Assembly: GCA_037447655.1 (NCBI GenBank)
Contig: JBBHKE010000934.1
Span: 1-64,000 of the forward strand
Source of the DNA: Zygnema cylindricum
Taxonomy: Eukaryota > Streptophyta > Zygnematophyceae > Zygnematales > Zygnemataceae
DNA: 64,000 nucleotides
Direction: 5' to 3'
Shown: positions 56,561-64,000 of the stretch, piece by piece
Layout: every line of letters starts with the position of its first letter
Position numbering within the stretch: the stretch's first letter is position 1
Position numbers and translations under genes: made by a program
Notes under the pieces: model-generated
What the model was told of the DNA's origin: nothing
The model's database searches: none
What the model saw: the letters and a program-made list of their open reading frames with translations, nothing else

Positions 56561-58069
56561 TTATTTGGAGTCAAAGTCGGGGTCCTTCTTCTTCCATTCT
56601 TCCGGAATCTCCTCCTTCGCCTCCTCCTTTGGCTGGACGACCACCATACCAATCGTTTCCCCTTTCTTGAGTGCCCTCTTAAGCTGTAAGGCCGAAAGCA
56701 GGCGTCCCTCTTCCGCTCCCTTACCAGCCGCTCCCGCTTTTACCTCGAACTCTTCTTCACCTTTCTTCACTCTCATGGCGCCAATTCTCCAATCAATTGT
56801 TGGATTCCATTTTTGCATCCACGGCTTCCCCAGGATTACCTCATGGTCCCCAAGAGGTAATACATGAAGTGTATCGTACCATCGAAATTTCCCAATGTTG
56901 ACGCGTAACCTCGGGGTACGATGGGTAATGGATAAGGAATTGCCGTCGGCCAATTGTACCGACTGATGATCCTTTAGTACCACAAGAGGAAGTTTCAACC
57001 TTTTCACCGTCGCCTCGTTGATGAAGTTCCCCGATGCTCCGGAGTCCACCATGAAGTTAGCTGCACTCACTCCTATTTGACCCCAAAATATCAAAGGGTC
57101 TCCTCCTTCACCGGCTAACCTCATAACGGTAAGTTTTCCCTTTTTGGGGCCTTTCCGTTTTGGACTCTCTCGAGCCATGTGATCTGGAGAACCGCACTGG
57201 AAGCATAGGCCATTTTGCCTCCTTTGCTGGATTTCCTCGGGGGACAAGTCATGGGTCTTGGGTGTGGTAGCTTTCTTCTTTTTCCGCAAGACGTTGACCG
57301 CTTCCTTATCCTCTTTAATTGCGCCGAGCTCCATGGGGGTTGGACCTTCGTCTGGTCGGTTTCCTCCGCTACTGCTCGACCCGTAGTGATAAGGTCTCCG
57401 GAGGTGAAAGTCGACCGAATCGGTCCGCTCCGCAAATTGGATGATTGCTGAGAGAGGAGGAGTCGTGCTTTCCCGAGCAAGCCATTGTTCCACATCTCTA
57501 CGAATAGACGACTTAAGCCCCTTCACGAAGCGATCCACGGCTTCATCCTCCGTCATCGTAGGTATTTGAACTTTGCACTCCAAGAACCGTTGCGTAAACT
57601 CCATCACTGACGTTCGTTGCTTTAAAACTGCGATCCTATCTCTTGCCGCCTTCATTGTGTTGACGGGCTGCCAAGTGTCCCGGAGGAGTTGAACGAAGAG
57701 CGCCCAGACAGTTGGTAACTCATCGTCCTCTACTAATGTTCTCCACCAAGCCCCTGCTGCCCCATTAAGAAGACCACCCGCGTAGTGAATCTTCTCACGG
57801 TCCGATAGGCTAGGAAAATTCTCGAGATAGTTCGCCACGGAGAATAGCCATGAGTCAAGGCTCTTGTGTCTTGCAGGGTCAAACTCGTCGGGAATTCTTA
57901 ATTTCGGTCTCCGGGAATCTCTCTCTACCTCTCCATGGGGTCGCTCCCCTAGACACGACTCCAAGGTTGTGACACTGTTACTCAGCTGCACGTTCTGTAA
58001 CCTCACACTTTCTAACTCCCTCAGCACTTGCGCCAACATTTCTGTAGTGGATACGCCGTGTTCGTCCAT
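56561..58069 (-). CDS. Ty3 Gag-protease ORF
   Basis: 502 codons from ATG at 58069, close to the primer site. A coiled region (MLAQVLRELESVRLQNVQLS) leads into a retrotransposon Gag core (FDPARHKSLDSWLFSVANYL, AGAWWRTL, FTQRFLECKVQIP). The zinc knuckle reads CFQCGSPDHMARES: the last Cys is Ser, so metal binding is probably lost. The protease shows FMVDSGASGNFI and HEVILGKPWM, both intact. A TAA ends the frame at 56561 before the RT region. Confidence 0.9.
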   Translation of the reverse strand: MDEHGVSTTEMLAQVLRELESVRLQNVQLSNSVTTLESCLGERPHGEVERDSRRPKLRIPDEFDPARHKSLDSWLFSVANYLENFPSLSDREKIHYAGGLLNGAAGAWWRTLVEDDELPTVWALFVQLLRDTWQPVNTMKAARDRIAVLKQRTSVMEFTQRFLECKVQIPTMTEDEAVDRFVKGLKSSIRRDVEQWLARESTTPPLSAIIQFAERTDSVDFHLRRPYHYGSSSSGGNRPDEGPTPMELGAIKEDKEAVNVLRKKKKATTPKTHDLSPEEIQQRRQNGLCFQCGSPDHMARESPKRKGPKKGKLTVMRLAGEGGDPLIFWGQIGVSAANFMVDSGASGNFINEATVKRLKLPLVVLKDHQSVQLADGNSLSITHRTPRLRVNIGKFRWYDTLHVLPLGDHEVILGKPWMQKWNPTIDWRIGAMRVKKGEEEFEVKAGAAGKGAEEGRLLSALQLKRALKKGETIGMVVVQPKEEAKEEIPEEWKKKDPDFDSK

Positions 58070-58088
58070 GCTGTCGAGTCACGGGTGA

Positions 58089-58102
58089 TTCCTCCGATAC
58101 CA
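58089..58102 (-). other. Primer-binding site of the Ty3 element
   Basis: Minus strand TGGTATCGGAGGAA, one base after the LTR end; close to the tRNA-iMet 3'-end type TGGTATCAGAG. Confidence 0.8.
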
Positions 58103-58103
58103 A

Positions 58104-58604
58104 TGTAAAAGAGGCAACAATACACCACAACACGTCACAGTGCACAGCGGAAAACACCAAGGATCTCCCCGTAGCAACAGCAAGAGCACACAGAACTCAC
58201 AGACAAGGTTGGGCTTTATTACTTGAAAGAGAGTACAAGGTTGCGCTAGCTGTGTAAGTCTACTTCAGGTCCCCATTCCCCAGGTCTACTTGACTATTTA
58301 AACTAACTGCTAGTCAACCTAGTACTGTACAACTGTACACGTGGACCTTCACGGTCAATCAAGATCTATCATAAACTTCCTTCTAGAACTATACAGCTCC
58401 ATCTACATTCTGCGGCGTTGCTATGCTGCGTTGCTGCGCCGCTGCGCTACTAGTTGCTACGCCGCTAAGTTGCTATGCTGCTATGCTGCGCTGGTCTGGA
58501 ATCGCAGCTGCGCTGCTCTGGAATCGCAACTACGCTGCTCTGAAATCGCAACTATAGCAGCCTAGCCCTAGCCACTAAGTACCCAATTATGTAACCCTGT
58601 TACA
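58104..58604 (-). repeat. 5' LTR of the Ty3 element
   Basis: TGTAAAAGAGG to CCTGTTACA, 501 bp, the partner of 44834-45335. Confidence 0.95.
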
Positions 58605-59497
58605 CCTGGACTCCCCTGAGTCCGCAGCAAAAATAATCACTGAAAATGGTGAAGTAATTTGATAGTTATGGCTGGCCAAAGTTTGCCATTTATACAGGGT
58701 GCTCTGTAGGAGAGGCAGCTACCTACCCAAAATTTTCTAAGTCCTATTTCCCATCTAAAACTTTATCTACTGAAGTACGGCACGAATCAAATTACTGTGT
58801 CGTATAAAAAAGTACAGGTGCCGGTGTACTTTATGTACGACCATTGTACGACATGGCCAAAATGTCGACACGTGTCAAATCAAGATTAGTTCATGTAATC
58901 TCCAGAATTCCCGTAATCCAATGTTATCACGCCACGTGTCATCTGACGTGGCAAAGACCGTAAAACGCCAAAAGTGCCTTTTTCGTGATCGCGGCGCCTA
59001 TCGCGGCCGTCCGATCAAAACCGGCTATAATCCTAGCCGCTGAAATTTGACGCGCGGTATTTGTTTTGCTATCAAACAAATGCGCGATATCCGTTCTGTC
59101 CCCATACCGTACTTCATACTAAATCAAATTGTATCTATGCGCTAAGTATCTATTCGCCGTTAAACGAATTAATCTACATGTGACTCTTTATATATTTATC
59201 AAACCCTATATATCGTAATATGTGTCCTAGACTTAACGGCTAGAGCTAACGACTACTTCAAATTGAAGGACGGCAAGGACCAGGATCAATTCCTGGGTCA
59301 GTCAACTAAATTTTGTTAAGTCTACCTAATTTACCCCCTGTCTTCTCTAGAGAGCTTAGGCAGCCATGGCTCTAGCTCCCTATCCAGCCTTTAGTGACTA
59401 CAACAAGTGTGGGGGCTTGGAGAGGGGAGTTAGAGGCAGACTGCCTCTGCCTTTTTCTATCCTATTTACAGACCTAGAAAATACACAAATATCAACA
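58605..59497 (-). repeat. Type B LTR of E6, right piece
   Basis: It resumes CCTGGACTCCCCTGAG after the Ty3 element and ends ATCAACA at 59497. It contains TATA-like tttatac near 58691, a GTAC cluster 58775-58850, and GCCACGTGTCATCTGACGTGGC (a G-box inside an inverted repeat) at about 58931-58952. Confidence 0.95.
59234..59314 (+). other. tRNA-like module in LTR type B
   Basis: Acggctagagctaacg (box A-like), then ACCAGG-ATCAATT-CCTGGGT, a T-arm-like stem with a 7-nt loop that contains box B-like GGATCAATTCC, then T4 at 59311-59314. Sisters: 18793-18875, 39022-39104 (minus) and 42354-42434. Confidence 0.5.
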
Positions 59498-59946
59498 CTT
59501 TTTAGTTATTTTCAACAAGTATATCCATATAGGGGTATAATCACTATATAAGGGACTAAACAATGTCACTACCAAATAGAATGGATCACCAGTGGACGTA
59601 GCTATTATAAGTTTAGCGCAGCCATATCTGCTCCCTCCTTTCGCATGTATTTCATATCCATTCTGTACAGGTTAGTAGCCCATCCGAAGGACCAACGTAC
59701 TGCCCAATTGTGAATATAACCGTACGACTTGTACGACAACTTGCAAAAGGTACTTCATCGTAAATAAGCTTAATTGTATGCACACTGGGCAATCATTATG
59801 TAACCCTCGAAGTTACATTGCGACAATAATTGTACATTTAACCAGGTCATCACGCATTGTCACATGTCATTCTAAATGTCACCGACAAAGATATGGCATC
59901 CGATATGGACAAGTTGGTACCTCAATCGACGCGTTGTCCTGTACTG
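59498..59946. other. Unique spacer, no gene seen
   Basis: Follows the U3 end of the E6 LTR; no partner for a target duplication can be checked because the left end of that array is rearranged. Confidence 0.4.
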
Positions 59947-59948
59947 TA

Positions 59949-60162
59949 CACCGTGTATCGCTATTAGGGCTAATATTTTTTATCCATTTAACATCTTTTC
60001 TACGTACACACTTATCTGAATTACAATTTGAGGCTTCCAATCAGAAGTTGAGAATCTTACCTTTCAATATCCATCGTCAGATCTATAATCCAACATATGT
60101 GTAGGAAGAAAACATGTATTAAGTGGCAAAAAAATCATTATCCCAAAGTGCGATTCACGGTA
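59949..60162. mobile_element. Mariner-type MITE, short subfamily (copy 3)
   Basis: CACCGTGTATCGCTATTAG left, AAGTGCGATTCACGGTA right, TA on each side (59947-59948, 60163-60164). Confidence 0.85.
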
Positions 60163-60307
60163 TACTGTACTGTAATGTTTTGAATCTTACATTACCAAGT
60201 GATGCTGCCACTTGTGCGATCTCCACACGATTTGGTTGTATGGACAAACGCACTGGTGGACCCCCCCCCTTCTTATTGGTTTCTATACTTCAGCGTGGCC
60301 GCCATCT

Positions 60308-60356
60308 GTTGGCTTCCAACAATGCTACATCTGTTGGCTTCCAACAAAGTCAACAA
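60308..60356. repeat. Direct tandem repeat of ~24 bp
   Basis: atctgttggcttccaacaa occurs twice head to tail, followed in both cases by a (gtca)acaatgctac-type tail. Confidence 0.8.
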
Positions 60357-60377
60357 TGCTACAGTAATGGTGCGAAA

Positions 60378-60682
60378 CATAGTTCAAAAGTAGGCGTTTA
60401 ATGGTAGGCCTTTTGGACGACGCCTTTATTGTAAGTTGTGTTATGGGCTTTTCATGTGATCTTGTTAGATCGCTACTTTGATCAGCGACCGTCCGATCGT
60501 CTGAATCTTACAGTGTAAATAATTTATTTTGTCTGAATGTTTTAATTGGTCCAATTTTTGGTCCTAATGTTTTAATTTGTCCGAATAGGTCCGAATACAA
60601 TATGGGTCTTAAGTCAACATTGTATGTTTTGTGTACAATAGGCATATTGTATGGGCTTACTTTCACCTACTTTTGAACTATG
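60378..60682. mobile_element. hAT-type MITE (copy 2)
   Basis: CATAGTTCAAAAGTAGGCG left, ACCTACTTTTGAACTATG right; flanks GTGCGAAA (60370-60377) and GTGCGAAT (60683-60690) match at 7 of 8 bases. Interior words are those of the copy at 30644-30998 in reverse order. Confidence 0.9.
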
Positions 60683-60720
60683 GTGCGAATCTTTGGCAGC
60701 ATAACAAGTACAGTACAATA

Positions 60721-61254
60721 CACTGTCAATCGCTATAAGAGTAAAGGAATAAATAGCGTAAAAAAAAATTAGTGATATTAACACTAATCGGGATTTTTTT
60801 TTTTTGAAAAAAAAATATATATTAACTTATCCCTAACTGTAATTTGGGTTATCTTGAATAATATATACCCGCCCTTTTGATGTCTACAATATTATGGGTA
60901 TCCATACAAAATGTGACAATTCGTACGTCCTCGCGCTGTTCACACGGTCAACGGACGAACATATGAGAACGTGATTTTTGTCAACGAGTTTGTGTCTCTT
61001 TCTTCCAGTGCACATTCACATGTGTGTTAAGTGTCTTTTTATGCCTTTGTAATTCAAAAAGTACCGTTTGGTATGGAGATACCCTGTCCGTACGCCACAG
61101 TATTTCCATCGCAGTTTACTTCTATTATTAACGCTAATTGAAAAAAAACCTTAATTAGAATAATGGAAAAAATAGAATTATGGATTGTATTTCATGTTTT
61201 TTTTTTTTAAAAGGGCACCGAATTAGCGTTATTTACTCTAATAGGGATTAGAGG
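60721..61254. mobile_element. Mariner-type MITE, long subfamily (copy 2)
   Basis: Left CACTGTCAATCGCTATAAGAG and right (complement) CCTCTAATCCCTATTAGAG, flanked by TA (60719-60720, 61255-61256). The interior aligns with 842-1400 (tacaaaatgtgacaattcgt, gttcacacggtca, aaaaagtaccgtttggtatg). Older than copy 1 by its end divergence. Confidence 0.75.
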
Positions 61255-61256
61255 TA

Positions 61257-63190
61257 AACTGAACTTGGCACGCCCAAAGTCTGAACGTGGAGCAATGGAT
61301 GAAAAATAGTAAAATACGAAATTTCAAGTGGAGTACGGTTGCGTTCGAAAAATACAAGTTTTAGAGCCCGTACTTTTGAAAAAAAAAACTTCCGCATTTT
61401 ACTGTTTTCTTGAATCCGTCAACTAAACTACCCATCGTTATTAGGTTAAGGATATAATAGTGTTGATGCGATTCTGGAACATATGATACTAATTTAGTGC
61501 AAGGAAACGGTTCAGGTTTTAGTCCTTTCCCTTAAATAGTGATGCTAAAACCAATATATAATTCCAGGCAACAGAATTGGATTGGTTTTACTGACGCTGA
61601 TAACAATGGGAAGTGCATTAATAGCAAATTCACTTACTATACTCAAATATTTAAGGAATAAAAGGGTTAACTACACACTATGCTAATTTGTTAGATATGT
61701 AAGAAAAACTATATGATATACGTTTCAATTTTGGCGTTACAATGTTGATAAAATGAACATACCATTGCACGCTTTAACAAGTAAATGACACATTGTGAAT
61801 TCACCATAATTGATTTTTTTTTTCAACCGCGCACTCGCTTTTGCTGATTTTTTGCCATATGGATGATATCACTGAATGAATCAATTGAGCCATACTCATT
61901 CGCCAAACTTCAAACCAACTTTGTACTCAAAGTCGCACCTAATGTACTCACTGTAACTAAATAATGCGTACAATCGTGATTTAGTTTACTAACCTCAAGC
62001 ACAAACCCATTAAGCCACCCACATTAGAAGAAATTGAAGAGCACGATTATAAACACACAAGATCCACAAGAAGGCCACAAGTACCCTTAAATTAAGAACG
62101 TGTCGAGAGTGAATTTGACAATTCGTGTTTGATTGCAAATATTGCCTCGCTACCTACGATAGCCATGGCATCATGTACCATTTCAAGTGCAATTGATCTC
62201 CCCACACCGAACAAGCAACAAAGCAAATAGACGGTGATCATCTATAGGTTAACCACGAATGAAGTGTGGCTTACCTAAAAGTGAAGGGTGCGACAAGTCG
62301 AGCCGTACAAGAAGCGCAAAAGAAACTTGAGGAAAAAATAAATAGAGGAGCAACATTTCAAGCTCTAGCCCCTAGCCACGAACAAGATAAAAATCAACCC
62401 TGCGCTAATCCACCAAAATGAACAAGAGAATCTTTGCTGAAAGAAAGCGATCACACTCCCTTACCCTTCCCAAGCTCTTTGTGGTTCGACACTCTTATGG
62501 AATTTAGGTTTAAAGCATAGTGTACAACTTTTTCAATGAGATAGTATGCTACTTCAAGCCTAACATTCAAATTGTAGCGCTCGAAGAATCTTTGACTCTT
62601 TGAAAAACCTGAGGCAAGTTGGGTTAATCACGCGTTTTTAATATCTGATGACAAGCGTAATCCATGAGCGTACTCCACGAGCGTACTCCACGGTACAGTT
62701 AATAACTTATCAATTTGTTCGAAAGTACACCAGACCAAACCCTCCTTCAAACATCTCTGAGGAATTAAACATTCACATTTCGCATTATGACCTATCGTCC
62801 TTTCCTTAGCTTTTTTCGAACCTTGGATGACACCATTTTCCAAAGTTTTGACGAATCCTTGATTAGCGATCGACCTTAATTAGAAAAAAAATATTCATCA
62901 GTTTACATACAAGTATAAAAAGTTACGCTGAACCTGTAAACTAAGCATTTAAAGCTTAAGACGAGCATCGCACAAAAAATCCACATTTAGAATTCAAGTT
63001 AAACATAAATCGTCCCATCAAACCTACACATGAACTTTAAAGTAGACCAATAATTTTAGAAATAGACTTTAAGCTAAACTTAGACATACAAATTAGCTTC
63101 AGTAACAACCTGAATTCAAACATTAACCATAATTAGATTTCCCACTTTGCATAGCCTTTTCGACTGTTTTGAAATTAAATTTTCCAAAGG
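61257..63190. other. AT-rich DNA without a supported gene
   Basis: A 71-codon minus frame (62628-62843) has no recognised domain and sits among stops. A short repeat cgtactccacgag occurs near 62660-62690. Confidence 0.4.
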
Positions 63191-64000
63191 GCACTGAAAA
63201 CACCAAGAAAATGGCCAATTCGATTAACGTTGAAGGTGGTGTGGATAGAAATAAATATCCTTCTCTCTTTTCTTTTCCTTCTTACTCCCAGTCTCCCTTC
63301 TTTTTCCTCTTTTATCACTTCTCTCACTCGTGCTTTATATCCTCCTCCGTCTTTTTTCCCACTCCCTTTTTTTTTAAGGTTTTTTAACATTTTTTTCCAA
63401 CATGCTTTCTATCCTTATCCCTTGTCCTTTTCCCACTCTCCCACTCCCTCTTCCTGTCGCTAATTTTCAAGCTCTTTTATCACATCTCTATAATTTTCAT
63501 ATCCTTCTTCAACTTATTTTCTATCTCCCTCTCTCTCTCCCTTGTCATTTAAGCCCATTTATCCATTCTCATTAAAAATTTCTCCCTCTTGTTTTCCCCT
63601 CTCCCTCTCTTTCCTCATTTCATCTAAGCTCTTATATCGATTCTATATGTTATGTTTCATATCCCCCCCCTCATCCTTGTTCTCTCTGTTTCCCTCTCCT
63701 CTTTTGAACAACTTTTTAATCACTTTTATTTCTCTCATGTTTCATATCCTTCTCCCTCTTCTTTTCCTTTCCCTCTCACTCTCCCTTTTGTTAAAAGTGC
63801 TTTTGTCTCTTCTATCTCATCTTTCACATCCTTCTCCTTTTTTTTTCTTTCTCACTCTTTTTCTCCCTTTCCTCTTCTCTCCCATGCTTCATATCCTTCC
63901 TCCGCTTCTCTTTTCCCTTTCTCTCTCCCTCAATATGTTTTTTTCAGCTCTATTATCAACTCTCTCCATTTTACGGTACATACCTTCCCCCCTTTTGTTC
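63191..64000. repeat. Pyrimidine-rich degenerate tract to the window edge
   Basis: Irregular CTCT/CCCTT/TTTT sequence with recurring words such as ttcatatcctt and ctccctctc, suggesting a loosely periodic ~100-bp pattern (tttatcac..tctc..catatcctt). Confidence 0.75.

Larger units (their letters stand above)
44834..58604 (-). mobile_element. Chromodomain Ty3 element with nested copia
   Basis: Both LTRs (44834-45335 and 58104-58604), a 5-bp target duplication CCTGG, a tRNA-Met-like primer site and a polypurine tract are visible. Removing the copia element at 45669-52114 and its target duplicate leaves ~7.3 kb. Order on the minus strand: Gag, protease, RT, RNase H, integrase, chromodomain, then an extra ORF. 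The coding part holds five in-frame stops between protease and RNase H but almost no frameshifts there, so decay is mild. The LTRs differ at several percent of sites by eye. Confidence 0.95.

Noticed and set aside
62628-62843. 71-codon minus frame
   Set aside because: No domain, surrounded by stops, AT-rich; no evidence for a gene.

Overview
The window looks like nuclear DNA of a streptophyte (land plant or charophyte alga). The evidence is one phytocyanin-type gene with a spliced structure, a TATA box and a poly(A) signal, plus chromodomain Ty3 and Ty1-copia elements, MITEs and long CT/GA microsatellites. A Chara-like source is a guess. There is no bacterial gene organisation, CRISPR array or rRNA. 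About two thirds of the window is retrotransposon sequence, most of it one large group of related Ty1-copia elements on the minus strand.

Layout. 0-4.4 kb: copia 3' end with LTR, two TA-flanked MITEs, a decayed copia remnant and an old Ty3-type LTR. 4.4-7.7 kb: a large (CT)n tract, a decayed Ty3 gag-protease remnant and pyrimidine-rich tracts. 7.7-11.2 kb: AT-rich DNA with MITE pieces and small hairpins. 11.2-25.9 kb: a string of copia internal regions and LTRs, some sharing LTRs, one with different LTR types at its two ends, one head-to-head junction, and a MITE nested in gag. 26-30.6 kb: low-complexity purine tracts around the only host gene, a phytocyanin on the minus strand with a duplicated promoter block. 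30.6-44.5 kb: a hAT-type MITE, a mariner-type MITE, then copia elements including two copies of a shortened Gag-carrying derivative and a 3.8-kb inverted repeat of LTR plus gag. 44.8-58.6 kb: a chromodomain Ty3 element (TSD CCTGG) inserted in a copia LTR and itself holding a nearly complete copia element (TSD AACTT). 59.5-64 kb: three more MITEs, AT-rich DNA and a pyrimidine-rich end.

How the parts fit. The copia group shares several traits visible in many copies. Gag translation appears to start inside the LTR. The primer-binding site matches the anticodon arm of initiator tRNA-Met rather than its 3' end, and it is also coding. A hairpin with compensatory changes surrounds the start codon. 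Nearly every LTR carries, antisense in U3, a tRNA-like module with box A-like and box B-like sequences followed by a T4-5 run. This last trait and the conserved shortened Gag derivative are the best candidates for something undescribed. No element seen is intact; most breaks are stop codons and frameshifts.
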